Positions 1-11,619 of a stretch of 64,000 bases of DNA are shown here, piece after piece (the first letter of the stretch is position 1; every line of letters begins with the position of its first letter). The stretch is from Azadirachta indica (lineage: Eukaryota > Streptophyta > Magnoliopsida > Sapindales > Meliaceae). Below the pieces are notes generated by a model. That model saw nothing but the letters and a program-made list of their open reading frames with translations, did no database searches and was not told the DNA's origin. Where the stretch lies: the NCBI GenBank assembly GCA_022749755.1, contig CM040444.1, positions 13,726,274-13,790,273 of the forward strand. Direction: 5' to 3'. The translations under genes and the position numbers were made by a program.

Positions 1-942
1 TTTTCATCCTCCCACTTGGTGTGCTCGAAGCTACAACAGGCAAAGTAAGTCCTCCCTTAGTTTCATATGAGAATTTATCCTCTGACAAAAATTTTCTTGC
101 TAATTTACTATATATATGTCCAAATGTTATGCATGCAGTCTATAGAGATGAATGTTGTTTCAGAAATGTTGATAGGGTACATGTACCCTGGCAGGCCAAT
201 AGCCAACATGGTCTTCAAAGCATACAGTGTCTCAACTGAGTACCATGCTCTTCGCTTCATCAGCGAGTTCAAACTTGCTCATTACATGAAGATTGCTCCT
301 AAATCAATGTTCATTGCACAAATAACCGGCACTATGATATCATCAGTCGTTAGCTTCTCAACATCATGGTGGCTAATCTCAACAGTAGAGAACATCTGCG
401 ACCCAAAAAAGTTGCCTAAAGGTAGTCCATGGACATGTCCTTTCATGAATGCAAACTATGTAGGCTCAGTCATATGGGGAGTGATGGGTCCTCAGCGCAT
501 ATTTTTCCCTCACGGCATATACTCCAAGCTCTTTTACTTCTTCCTAATCGGTTTGGTTGCACCAGTACTTGTATGGTGTTTGCTAAAATGTTTTCCGGAA
601 AAGAAGTGGATTAAAGGCATTAACATTCCAAACATAACATCAGGTGCCATAATGTTGCGGGCATCTGGAGCAGTGAGTTACTGGTCTTGGATAACAGTGG
701 GGATTCTGTACAATTTGATCGTATACAGGAAGTACAAAGATTGGTGGGCTAACTATAATTATGTATTAGCATACGGTCTAGATATGGGAATTGCATTTAT
801 GTCTCTTTTAACAAGTTTCACACTTGGATTGCGAGGCATATATGGAGTTAACTGGTGGGGTTTAGATGTTGGAGATCATTGTCCTCTTGCACAATGCCCA
901 ACAGCTCCCGGTGTATCAGTTGAAGGCTGCCCTGCTGTTTAA
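1..942 (+). CDS. Oligopeptide transporter (OPT family), 3' part
   Basis: This is the 3' end of a proton-coupled oligopeptide transporter gene that runs off the left edge. I place exons at <1-44 and 139-942. The first ends in LGVLEATTGK before GTAAGT, and the next begins SIEMNVVSEM after a TGCAG acceptor, in phase 0. Visible features are the family's IGYMYPGRPIANM loop, then FKLAHYMKIAPKSMF, the NICDP loop, CPFMNANYVGSVIWGVMGP, and a hydrophobic C-terminal half with several membrane spans. It ends DHCPLAQCPTAPG and then EGCPAV. OPT proteins sit in the plasma or internal membranes and move small peptides or metal chelates; the substrate cannot be read here. The ATG at 67 lies inside the intron, so it is not the true start. 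About 280 residues are visible of a usual 720-760. Confidence 0.93.
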
Positions 943-1076
943 CAGTCTGAAGGTTTGTTTTTCAATTAATATTATCATATTTCTTGAAGTAGTGTATGCT
1001 GAATTAGTTTAGGTGTTGTCAGTTTGCTTTCAGGGATTTTTACTTATTAATTATATATTTAAATGTTAGTGTGATC

Positions 1077-1082
1077 AATAAA
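1077..1082 (+). terminator. Poly(A) signal of the OPT gene
   Basis: AATAAA lies 135 bases after the OPT stop codon in AT-rich sequence. It is a plausible cleavage and polyadenylation signal; plant signals are loose, so this is only likely. Confidence 0.5.
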
Positions 1083-1126
1083 ACCTTATCCTCAGGTTAC
1101 ACAACCTAGTCAGCATATGTTGCAGT

Positions 1127-1174
1127 CTCAGAGAGAGAGCGAGAGAGAGTTTTTTTTCCTCTCTCTCGTCTCTG
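1127..1174. repeat. GA/CT inverted repeat (hairpin)
   Basis: A purine run (CAGAGAGAGAGCGAGAGAGAG) is followed by eight T's and then a pyrimidine run containing CTCTCTCTCGTCTCTG. The arms pair over about 15 bases with one slip, leaving a T-rich loop. It lies just past the OPT poly(A) signal. BPC/GAGA-factor sites look like this, but function is unknown. Confidence 0.6.
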
Positions 1175-1556
1175 CCTCTGCTTGCAAATCATAAGACAAT
1201 AGGCAAGCAATGCTCTTTTATTTTATGATCTACAGAAAAGGCATATTTGTTCATGTTTAATTCATCACAGCTATCAATTTTGCTAGATATATCTTGGAAG
1301 CCATAGAACAAAAGAAGAAGAGGAAAAGGAAGAAGAAGTGCAAAATTAACACAAACACACTTAACTAATTTGCATAATCCCTCCCATAGCCCCTAACATG
1401 GGTCCAACAAACATATTAAGTAGCTGCATCCACATTATTCAACAGAACAGATTAATACCACACAAAACATAAAACATGCCGAAAAAGAAAAACCTGCTAA
1501 CATTAATAAGACAAGTTGGTGGAGCTAGGGATGAATATTCCAGCTCATGTTGAGCT

Positions 1557-1712
1557 TTAGCTTACTGGCTTTGGCTTCTTCGTGGGTAAAGTCAATTTGC
1601 AGCAAGGCTTGTGCTCAAAGCAGCATTTAGAATCCTTTGCATCAGTAGTCCCAGCAAAGATGAGCATCAGAATGATTATCATGCCCTTCAAAAAATCCTT
1701 GAAAGATGCCAT
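1557..1712 (-). CDS. Small secreted Cys-rich peptide (51 aa), hypothetical
   Basis: I chose the start at 1712 (MASFKDFLKG) and not the upstream in-frame ATG at 1826, because a TATAAATA box at 1772-1779 on the same strand puts transcription start about 30-35 bases before 1712. The product has a short basic N-terminus and a hydrophobic stretch (MIIILMLIFAG), with a likely signal-peptidase site after TTDA. The predicted mature part is about 26 residues, starting KDSKCCFEHKPCCKL, with two CC pairs and a basic Pro-rich tail (PTKKPKPVS). That is the layout of a secreted signalling or defence-type peptide, but it matches no family I recognise. It is intronless and antisense to the OPT gene next to it. 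The frame is open, but the peptide is short, so expression evidence would settle it. Confidence 0.55.
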   Translation of the reverse strand: MASFKDFLKGMIIILMLIFAGTTDAKDSKCCFEHKPCCKLTLPTKKPKPVS

Positions 1713-1771
1713 TGAAGTTGTGTGTGTATGCGAAGTAGTTACTGTTCTACTGTTTACCAGCCTAGCATCAG

Positions 1772-1779
1772 TATTTATA
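1772..1779 (-). promoter_or_regulatory. TATA box of the small secreted peptide gene
   Basis: TATAAATA on the minus strand, inside GGCTATAAATACTG, lies 60 bases upstream of the chosen ATG at 1712. The spacing fits a leader of about 30 bases. Confidence 0.5.
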
Positions 1780-1826
1780 GCCTGATAAAATTTTCGGAAA
1801 ACAGTAGGTAGCCATGCCCTCACCAA

Positions 1827-2630
1827 ATCAAATAGTCAGGTAAGTTCGTTGCAAGTGAAAGAAAATGTGATTCATGAGTAAGTTTGGTGAATGTGAGTGA
1901 TTTCATGCACGGGAAAAGTTTGTTGAATGTAAATTTGAAGAATTATCCATTCAATATTCACCATACTTGAATTTTTTCAAAATCAAAATACAAAAAAATA
2001 ACAACAAACTAGATACACATTATAGTAACAAATTAATTAACAACTTGGAGATGGGTACTCAGTTTTAATTTATGAGTTGTTTTTTCTTTTAAATACATGT
2101 TCAAGTTTGCATTTGGGTTTGTTTAACTTGATTTTCTATTTTCAATTTTTTGGTGAACTTTCTAAAAAGCTTGATCACTCATACAGAAAAGGTTCTTATC
2201 TGATTTCAAACTAAAGGAAATATTAGAAGAATAAGTGGCAGAACTAAACGACCCTGAATTCATACATTCAAATAAAATCTTGGTGGCATGAAGGCTTCGA
2301 TTAATAATGTAATCTATTCAGAAGCATAATCAAGAATTTAGTACTGCTTTTAGCCAACTGCAATGAAGCGAAGTTGTGATTCCATTGACTCAATTAACAA
2401 CTAAATAGAAAACAAAAAGATGTTACCTGTTTCGGAAGGCGAACAGACTGCTTCTGCAGGGGCTATTAGCCCATAAATTGCAAAGCCATGATGTTAATGT
2501 TAATGTTAATGTGGCTTTGGTGTATGTAACGTAGTCATTGCTCAAATTCACATTCCCCTTTCACCAAACTCCTACGAAATCACGTTCACACCTGCAATTC
2601 CATTTCAGTTTCACAGCGCGAGACCCTAAC
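1827..2630. other. Intergenic, no gene seen
   Basis: AT-rich spacer between the minus-strand peptide gene and the promoter of the ATP-synthase-e-like gene. The only notable pattern is three ATGTTA units near 2490-2510. No coding signal. Confidence 0.6.
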
Positions 2631-2633
2631 ACC

Positions 2634-2649
2634 TGGGCCGTCATGGGCC
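2634..2649 (+). promoter_or_regulatory. Paired TGGGCC (site II) elements
   Basis: TGGGCC occurs at 2634 and again at 2644, with AGCCCG just after. Paired TGGGCY site II elements are typical of plant promoters for mitochondrial and ribosomal housekeeping proteins and bind TCP factors. They lie about 225 bases before the start codon of the ATP-synthase-e-like gene, which fits its role. Confidence 0.6.
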
Positions 2650-2870
2650 TAGCCCGATGAATAACAGTCACGGCCTTCTCAACGACACCGTTTTACACGG
2701 CCAAATACGAGCCTTCCTATTTTACATCAGATGAATACTTAAAAATTAAATTGCGGTCTGATTTGGAGTCCAATATCGACCTAGGGCTTGTCTTACTTTT
2801 GTTACAGACTATTCTTCCTCGTCTTCATTTCTCTGCTAACGCCCCTCGAGAACCTCTAACAAAGAGTCCG

Positions 2871-4253
2871 ATGGCGCCTCCTCCTGGTCCCTACTCCGGC
2901 ACCAGCACCCTTGCCTTGGTAATTAGCATTTTTCTCTTATTTTCTTTTTTTATTATTATTATTTAAAATGTATGAAATTTTGGTCAATTGTCGTGGAAGA
3001 TTGTTGATCTTCTGATCTGGGTATGTGGGTATAGGTCGCTCGGGTTTCGGCTTTCTCGCTAGGTCTCGTTTATGGAAACTTGAAACTCAAGTACCTCAAG
3101 GTACTAACATCCATTTTCTTTTCTTAATACATGCCTTAGTTTGTTTCTAATTACCGAAAATGCTAGGGTTATACATAAGCTGCGTCAATGACTCATTCGT
3201 GATTAATTGCAACTGCATTTTCCGTAAAAATTTTTTTTTTTTTAAACTTTGTGGGTTAGAATTTGGATGTATATGAAGAATTATTGTGGTTTGTTGCTGT
3301 ATACTTGGCTAATCTTTGTAATTTGATTTGATACTTGCTTTTTCCATCAAATTTTGTGTGCTGAAGACGGTGCGTGACTTTATTGTTTCTGCCCAAACTT
3401 ACTTTGTGATGCTTATTAGGATGCAATAATTTTTTAATAATGCTAAACATCCCAAATGTTACACCATATTCAATGTGGAATATGTTGGTAGATGATAAAT
3501 TTTCATTAGTTTCAAGACCATTTGTAACCCCATCTTGCTACCTACATATTGAATGTCACATCAATTTGAGATGTATAGCTTTATTCATAATGCTTTTGCT
3601 GGGTTTACTAAGAGATCTTCATTTCTAGTATTAACTTATCTTACTGAAAAATTAAGGTCCTATTGATTTACAGATCGGAAATATTCCTTTTTTAGGAAAT
3701 TAGAGATACACAACTTTCTTCAAAGTATTTTTTTTTCTGTTTTGCAGTTTACAAAATCGTTTGATATAAAATCTTAAAACTTAATCTAAAATGAAATTAA
3801 TGAAAAGTAATCATGTTGTTTCTGGTGAGTTCTTAGAAATTGTTCTTGGATTGTGCAAGTGCCGATAAATTTCTATCCTCATTAAAACTTACACCTTGCC
3901 ATGTCAGTATTTTGTATAGAGGGTTTAATGGGATTAAAGACTTAAAATGTACCATGTAATTCAGAATGTTCAATGTAGAGGGAAAATGCGAAGGCAAGAG
4001 ATAGAGTCATGAAGAGACCAAAATATTCTAATTCATAATTATTATTAAGCTTTGTAGACAACTAATTTGTGTTGTTCTTGCTGAGGACATGCCATTCATG
4101 CTGTGTTTCTGTTTATCTGTATCCGTATTTTTCCTGCATACAAACAATCCGATGATGACTTGCCTTTGGGAAATGCTTACTTAATGTTTATTTCTTTTCT
4201 CTCAGTCAAAGGCAAAGTCTCAAAAGAAGGCTGAAGCAAAGGGTCACCATTGA
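2871..4253 (+). CDS. Mitochondrial ATP synthase e-subunit-like protein (53 aa)
   Basis: Three exons: 2871-2918, 3035-3100 and 4206-4253, all joined in phase 0 at GT-AG introns. The protein begins MAPPPGPYSGTSTLAL, continues VARVSAFSLGLVYGNLKLKYLK and ends SKAKSQKKAEAKGHH. The length and sequence match the small plant proteins annotated as ATP synthase E chain (subunit e of the Fo dimerisation region, inner mitochondrial membrane). The hydrophobic middle holds a GLVYG element like the GxxxG motif used for dimer contacts. The second intron, about 1.1 kb, is long for so small a gene. The upstream TGGGCC pair supports a mitochondrial housekeeping role. The N-terminal half of exon 1 is Pro/Gly/Ser-rich. 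Confidence 0.85.
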
Positions 4254-5160
4254 AGATGATGGAATCTGTTCCAAAGTTGGATGCCCATTTGAGTTGATTT
4301 GGGTATAGGAATAATTGTCAATTAAAATTAGCAATGTTTCACCTTTGGCATATGCGTTTTGCAGACCTCGGTGGATGTTTTGCGCCCGAATTTTTTTTTT
4401 TTAATTTTTTGAGAGTAATCCTTTGAGAAGTTTGGCATGATTGCCTATGGCCATAATTATGGATGTTTAACTTTCATTTCAGTAAGTTTTTTGCCTGATC
4501 CAAAATAATAAATTCTTCATTACTTCTATTTCCAATTTCCTTCTTTGCAATCAATTTGATTCTATCCTTGATGGATGGGAATTGTATGGTTGCAATGACT
4601 TTAAAAACTCTCAACAACATCTTCATATTGCTCTAATGATCTTTTCACGGTCAGCTGAATGTTTCAAAGGGTAGGGCTACAATACAGCTTTATGGTGCAG
4701 CTTTTCAACAATGAAGTTTTTTTTTTTTTCTTTTTGGTTTAATTAATTAGACCTAAAGATTTAGATAAATATATATATATCCTTTATTTTACTTGAAAAA
4801 CAAAATTTTATTTAACCGATAAAAGTATTATATTTTATTTAATTTTAATTAGCTATGATTTAGATTTAATCGAAGGACTTAAATAATAATTTTTATTATT
4901 AGTATCTGGATTTTTATCCCATGTAGATATTAGATATTAATAAATGGATAGAATTTCTGAATATGAGTTTATATGGTAGTGAATGTCTAATCTATCAAGC
5001 AAAAAGGAACGAAGCCGTTTTTACTTCGAATTCGAATTCGAGTATTAATATATACGTACACAGGTACATACAAAGAAACTAAACTGGAGATACAGAGAGA
5101 TTATTAATTATAGATTACTTAACTTGTATTAGTATTTTTTTTTTTTTTAATTTGCGAGCA
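4254..5160. other. 3' flank and intergenic AT-rich DNA
   Basis: Holds the 3' UTR of the e-subunit-like gene and then AT-rich spacer with poly-T runs and a GAATTCGAATTCGAG stretch near 5028-5042. No gene seen. Confidence 0.6.
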
Positions 5161-5170
5161 GAGTGCAACA

Positions 5171-5239
5171 ATGTCGTCGAAGTCGGAGATCGAGATAGAG
5201 ACCGAGTCGACGTCCCAGCTGGAGACCGAGTCGGACTAG
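5171..5239 (+). CDS. Possible micro-ORF, 22 aa, acidic
   Basis: ATG to TAG encodes MSSKSEIEIETESTSQLETE plus two residues. It is Ser/Glu/Thr-rich with an imperfect inner repeat. It is preceded by a T-run and GCAACA before ATG. It may be the first exon of a lost gene or chance; no family is recognised. It sits at the head of the diverged repeat described next. Confidence 0.2.
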   Translation: MSSKSEIEIETESTSQLETESD

Positions 5240-5625
5240 GAGTGGTGGTCAAAATTGATGCGTAGGTTGTCGGGCGAACTGGGGATAGAGATTATGTGTG
5301 AATTTTTTATGCTTTCTGTGGAAGAATTAACTTGGAAATTAAAGTCGAAATCGGAAAGATATCAAGATTTTGTGGGGCGGCAATGCAATTGCAGAAGGTT
5401 TATCATTTCGGGTGAAATGAAGCTAGGTGGGCCGCCCACCCGTTGGGAGTCCAAGTGGAAGCGGTGGTTAAAATTGACGCGTAGTTTCTTGCTTGCACCG
5501 GTGGCTTGTCAAAGGATTAATTTCGTTGCCGAACAAATTAAACTCAAAATCGGTATCGGAATCAATTGAGAGGAAAGATTTAGAAATTTATAACCCGCAA
5601 TGCAATTGCAAAAGGTTTCTCTTTC
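5232..5625 (+). repeat. Diverged tandem duplication, about 215-bp unit
   Basis: Two related blocks are seen. GTGGTGGTCAAAATTGATGCG near 5241 recurs as GCGGTGGTTAAAATTGACGCG near 5461. AATGCAATTGCAGAAGGTTT near 5382 recurs as AATGCAATTGCAAAAGGTTT near 5598. Open frames of 104 and 89 codons cross it but match no family I know. The block is less AT-rich than its flanks, which suggests a gene relic or transposon part. Confidence 0.5.
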
Positions 5626-5699
5626 TGCTTTTTGCCGGCAACGCAATCTCATTTGTGGTAGAATGCAGCTACCTAGCCTTCTCCCCCCTCCGTAAGCTT

Positions 5700-5702
<3 letters not shown>

Positions 5703-5732
<30 letters not shown>
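5703..5732. repeat. (TA)n microsatellite
   Basis: About fifteen uninterrupted TA units. A similar shorter run lies near 5998-6017. Confidence 0.9.
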
Positions 5733-5736
<4 letters not shown>

Positions 5737-5759
5737 TCAATTATCATATAGAAATTAAG

Positions 5760-7373
5760 TAGTTTATTTTTTATTTATTTATTTTTCTCGTAATATATAA
5801 TACATATAACATATGAAGAATGATTGGCCTTTTTTATAACATATAACATGTATTCGTTGTTGTTTTCGTGAACGGATTAAATTTGTATTTGGAATCATAT
5901 AACATCTTACATGCTATTTTAGTAGACATATTTATTAGATGAAACGATGGTAGAATTATTAATAAATTGATTGTCAATTTATAAGTTACGAGTTAAATAT
6001 ATATATATATATATATACATATAGTTATAGGCTCTATTAACAACTTGCTAATTTATATACACTATATCAAATAAAATATATTATATTGTTCTAAAGGACC
6101 TTATATTTTTTTATTAAATTATTTTTTTCTATGGTAATTCTCAAATCTTTTATTGCAATTTCCAATTAATTATGTTTGCAAATTTTAAATTTTGAAAAAT
6201 ACATTGGAACTTTCGGAATTATGGTTCGAAAAAGAAAATTGAGAATTGCAACATAAGAGTTAGAAAGATATAATTTGAAGCAAACTGAAAAAACAATGAA
6301 AATGTTTCAGAATTACAATGTAAGAATTAGGCTACACATATTTTAGATGTTTTGGATTCTTGGCCTTTGATGTTTTGGATCAAGATGCAAGCATTCTTGC
6401 TTTAAAGTTAGCCAGGCAAGCAGAACAAACAAATCAATTGTTGCTGTTTTGCCTCCATTCAGGACCATGTTGCTTTAGCAGGGATTTTCACTTAAAAATT
6501 GCAGTCCTTGATTTCCCTGGTTGGATGAATTGATTATTGTTTCCAGCTGTAACCTTTACATGAAAGCTTCCTTCACAATGAAATTTCAAATGTTATGAAC
6601 TTTTGCAATGTTTCAAACTGAACTGTATTCTATGTCAAACCTAAAATGGTACATTGTACAGGAAAACTACACCAGTAGATAAACAAGACAAAATTTTAGA
6701 TAACATGGAATCACATGGTTAATGGTTCAAATAATGAAACCCTGCAAACTTGCTTCTGTCTTTGTTTGGCAATATGACAGATATTTCCACCCTGCATACA
6801 TTAAGCAATGGTTTAATTTAAACTGTGAGTGAAAACCAAATGTTCATATATGCATCTATGGCAAAACCAAATGTCCTTAATTCATATATGCTGCTACACC
6901 GGTCATGGGTGATACAATGCTCTCCTAAGAAATTTTAATTGGTCCACAGCAGAAACTCTAAACTCGGCATAGAAACCAAACCATCTTTGCACAATCGTTC
7001 TGAACATTGACAACATAACATCCTCAACATTCTTCACTTTCACTCAGTTTTGGTTCAATTGTTTAAAGGAAACAAATGGACTAATACTAAGGAAAGAAAA
7101 AGAGGGTGAACATTCTAGCTATCCACCAAAATAAAGTTAAAGTTTGATGTTTACTGCAGAATTGCAATCAGATAGGTAAATCAGTAACTAAGACCAACAA
7201 AATTACCGGAGCTGCTAATTAGTTACAAAGTCATGCTGTAAATTTAAATCAGAGGCCACAGTTTAACTAATAACATCTACCAACACTAGAATGATGAGAA
7301 AGGATATAACTACCTGAGACAAGGATGTTTGCTGTAAGTTGAATAACAGAAACTCAGGCAACTAGGAAGGTGG
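5760..7373. other. Intergenic, no gene recognised
   Basis: AT-rich to about 6340, then a less AT-rich block that includes the 3' flank of the minus-strand rbfA gene. A plus-strand reading near 6350-6480 (LAFDVLDQDASILALKLARQ) looks protein-like, but I see no matching exons or family. Confidence 0.5.
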
Positions 7374-9665
7374 CTACTTCACATATATGATGTCTTCATC
7401 AGGGTCATCACCCTCCCAATCTCTCTCATCTCCAGACAAATCAGGTGATCCAACTTGTTCTTTGTTTTCACTTTTCGTGGCCTCTTTTTCTGCCTTTATC
7501 CTATCTAATATTGCAATTACCTGAAACAATTAAAAAGAACAAATCAGTATGAGCTGATCCACAGATGGCCAAAGGTAACTAGTTATTCTTACAAAAAGTA
7601 ACTGAAAAATTATCAGAATTCAAAAGAAATGCTGGCATAGTCACATCATTTTAGAGTCAATTACTTCTATCAGGACAAAAGAAAAGTCCCTAAGAACCTT
7701 AAGTTGGTTAAGCGGTGTACACAATGCATTTCAACTTCATATTTATTTTTTATAATCCATCTAGTTTCCCCAGATTCTAGAATTGATGCATAAAATTTAA
7801 AAAATGAAGAAAAAAATGTGATGGCAAGAATTAACAGCAGCTGGACATATGGTGTATTTAAACTAGGACTACATACAAAATCTGTATTCACAGAATTCTC
7901 TGGAGAAAGCCCCAAATCTTGATATGAGTTGAATGTATTATAAGAACTCAATAAGGCAACTCATGTTTGGGGGGTCAAAAATTAAGTACAAGGACCCTAT
8001 TAGATCTGAAAATGTATCTGGAGCAATAGAAATCTTGCACGCAGCAAAAATTACTGCATCATCAAGTCTACTCCGTGAGCTGATGGTTCAAAGATAATTC
8101 AAAGCTATATTTCCAACATTTTTAAGAAAGACACAGTGTTCTCGGAAAGCATGGACTTATAATCATAAAAATCATTTTGATGCTAGACATGATTCTAGGA
8201 ATGCCAATTCTCTCCACTGATATTCAATCTGTAAACAGAAAATGACAATAGTCATTTGAAGCTTTTATGCGCAAACATGGAATTTGGGTCAACTTTGATC
8301 AACTATGAGATTCATTTTAATGTTAAAAAACCACGTAAAAGAACCCTGACTCTCATGTTCATGACAGATATCTGCAATATCAAAGAGAGCTGAGCATGCT
8401 ACAGAACCATAAATGTGAAGGGAAAGCAACACATGATAAGTTCTTACCCTGCTTCCTCTCTCCAAAGATTCATCTTCTATAAAGCGTATCTCAGGGGTAA
8501 GTCGCAATTTCATACGCCTCCCCAACTCACCACGAACATACTTAGCTTTTGACTTCAAGCCAGCAATAGCAACCTCCTTCCCTCTATCATCGCCAAAAAC
8601 AGAGACATAAACTTTAACAACCTACAGAAATTGGAAAACATAGGGTGACTTACTAACAGTATAACTGTAATTTAATCAAGATACCAGCTCTTCCCACCAT
8701 AAATTAGTCAAAAAAATACTACACTCTGATGTAACATCACTCTCATACAACATCTTAACACAGGGGATGCAGTTAAGCAGTTGGACGGAAAAGTAAGGTA
8801 GAACTTGGAAGGCATGATATCTTGTCTCGATGGAATAGCACAATAGTAACTAAACAAAATGAAAAGAAGGTATAAGTAATCCCTTAGAACCCACTTAGCT
8901 TTTCTCCCACCAGTGGCAGAATTTGGATGGAAATGCAAATGATCTTGACTTATCATAACTAACATACCCAAATTAAAAAAAAAGGAAATTCAAAATTATA
9001 GTTTTTTCTTTTTTTTTTTTTAATGATATGTAAATTTTCTTCTCCTTTGTTTTCCATTGACTATCTAAACACATAACAGTAAGTATCCTCTACTAGCGTT
9101 AAACATATGTTATCGATCAAATCCTAAAAGAATGCATGGGCCAACAAACACAACAAAGCAAATATTTTTATTCACAAAGCTAACATCACTTATCGTAACA
9201 GCCAAACTAATCCCAGAACCACAAAATTAGAAACTCCAAGAAAACCCATCTGAAATATCCCATATTAACTAAATAATGACATGCAAATAACATAATTTTC
9301 CTTTACAATACTTGCAAATCGGCTGAGACTTCAACGTCGCTAATTGTAGTCAGAGAAGATAGATAACGGTCGGCTCCCAAGGCAGCTTCAGGCAAAACAG
9401 CAAACTGCAAGACCTTGTCGGTTAATAACATGTCAGAGAGCTCCCTCATTATCTGCTTCGCTACCATTTTCACTCTCCGAGATTTCGCCATACATTTTAC
9501 CGTTCTCCTTGTACGACCGCTGCGCAGGCGAATCGGGGCCGTTGACTTCGGCGCCCACGTGGTCGGATGGTAGGCTGTGACCGGAAGAAGATGGTGTTGG
9601 TGGTGTGGAGTACAAAGGAACGATTGGAGGGTGTGAAGATAATGGCAGGAGAGTACGTGTGACAT
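7374..9665 (-). CDS. RBFA: Ribosome-binding factor A, chloroplastic (224 aa)
   Basis: Three exons on the minus strand: 9665-9312, 8621-8448 and 7520-7374, joined in phase 0. Residues 1 to about 58 look like a plastid transit peptide: His/Ser/Thr-rich, then basic IRLRSGRTRRTVKCMA. The conserved RbfA KH-type domain starts SRRVKMVAKQIMRELSDML (about 62-80), continues through TISDVEVSADLQ (107-118) and VVKVYVSVFG, and ends with LRLTPEIRFIEDESLERGSR (to 176). The C-terminal tail is acidic (GDERDWEGDDPDEDIIYVK). RbfA binds the small subunit near helix 1 of 16S rRNA and helps late 30S maturation, here presumably in chloroplasts. The intron between exons 2 and 3 is about 0.9 kb. An overlapping frame at 9433-9792 is a shadow. 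Confidence 0.9.
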
Positions 9666-9799
9666 TTCCGTATGGAATTCCTTCTGGTTCTTCCTTCTCC
9701 TCAGTTCTAGTAACTGAGCTTTTAATTCTCTTTTTTTTTTTTTTAATATCCATTTGAATATATTTGAGGATATTTTTATGGATTAATAACATCTAGGTC

Positions 9800-11085
9800 C
9801 CTACCTTTTATCAAAGAAACAAAAAAACACATAGTTTTCAATATTCTTTCATGAAGGTCCCCACTATTGTATTTCATCCAAGTTTTGTTAGATAAATGGA
9901 TAATTTGATTTTTATCCTAAAAAAATATGAAGCATACAAAAATATTTTTTTGAATTAAAAAACAAATAAATAAAGATTTATTAAAATTGATTGTGTGGCA
10001 TTACACTCTTATGTTCTGTTCCTTTTGTTTCTTTCTTTCTTATCTAATTTTTTAATTTATTACCCTAAATTTTTGTTAAAATATATATATATTTTAATTT
10101 CCAGTTGTCTTCTATTAGTTGATATTGAATTTTTGTTTGAATAATTATAGAGTAAATATGACAGTGACATGAGTAAAATGAATTTATTAAAAGATTTACA
10201 TAATCAAAAAGTAGAAACACACTTTATTAATTTTGTATCTATTGAATATTAAATTAAATTAAGGTATTTAATATTTAGATTCTAAATATTATCTAAATTT
10301 TAGATGAAAAAGAGAAAAAATTTTAAAAAAAGTTACAGAAAAAAACTTGTTTTCATTCAGCAACTTATATGTTACTTGAATTAAAAAAATTAAAAATTTG
10401 TAGATTTATTATATGTTTTAGGAATATAACGATAACATTATCAATTTTATTAACAAAGTTTGAGTGAAATCTAATGAATGCAGTGCAGGAGGTTGTATAA
10501 AGGAATTTCATAAATAATGTCCTCATTTATTATTTTTTAAAACTTAGGAAATCCAAATATTATTACCTCGTATATTTTATGGGAAATTAGGAAAATTAGG
10601 AGGAGAGTGTACGCGCCGACTGACTGCAAGGGCGAGGCCCATCAGAAATCTGTAAAGCCCAATTGATGTATCGACTCTGGATGATATCTTTTTGTGCCCC
10701 GGCTATTTGCTGCAAAGCCCCGTTAGTCTCCCATCATATTAAAAAATTCATCAAACTGTGCATGTTGAAGCCCATTGAAGGAAACATATATATACACATA
10801 TATATATATATCGTGTACACTATTAAATTCACGGAAGAACGACTTTCCAATATTTTTCTTCTATTAGTTAAACAAATTTTAAAATTTTGTTTAAAATATA
10901 TTTTATTATTTTATGCATATTTTTATTTTATTTTTAAATCGTTGAATTTAAATATATTAGTTAAGATTAAATTTAATTATAAAATTAATACATATAATCA
11001 AATTTAATTTCAGTTGTTGAATGTATTTAAATTTAATTATTTATAAATGATATAAATATATGAATAAAACATCGACTAATGCATC

Positions 11086-11118
<33 letters not shown>

Positions 11119-11600
11119 CTTATATATATATATATACTTATTGTTTTGTGTGCATATATCCATTAATCTATGGCTTGATCCGTACATTTTTTAGCCTTTC
11201 ATTTTGATTGGCTTATGAGAATCCGAGACTCACTTTCAAAAGACAATTAAAGAGAAAAAGTTGGTTCGAATGCGACTTCTTCCTCACCCCTACACTACAT
11301 TCAATATTTTTGTTTTCCTTCCAGTACCCTATTTTATTTTATTTTATTTTTAATATATATATATATATATATATATCATTGATAGAGAATATAATCACCC
11401 TTTAATTATTTTGGTAGTCTCGCTAAAAGTAAAATTTTCTTTATTTTGAAACTAATATTTAAAGTAATCTTAATCTTAAGTACAATTTTGGTAAAATAGT
11501 ATTTATTGAAACCCAACTAAATAAAAAATATTAATTTGCTATTTAGAAATAGGTGAGAAATTAAAGTGTTTTATTGAGCGTATAATATAAATAACTCAAA
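9800..11600. other. AT-rich intergenic with a promoter-like island
   Basis: Mostly low-complexity AT DNA. At 10600-10790 a small GC-richer island holds GGCCCA, AAGCCCA and GAAGCCCA, the kind of motifs found in plant core promoters, but no gene starts there. (TA)n runs occur at 11089-11137 and about 11356-11378. Confidence 0.5.
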
Positions 11601-11619
11601 GATATATAGTGATATTAGT

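Noticed and set aside
67..138. Start codon at 67 as the beginning of the OPT protein
   Set aside because: These bases are intron: a GTAAGT donor at 45 and a TGCAG acceptor at 138 join two conserved OPT segments.
9433..9792. A 119-codon frame overlapping rbfA exon 1
   Set aside because: Shadow frame on the same strand, with no domain match. The RbfA frame carries the conserved KH-domain sequence.
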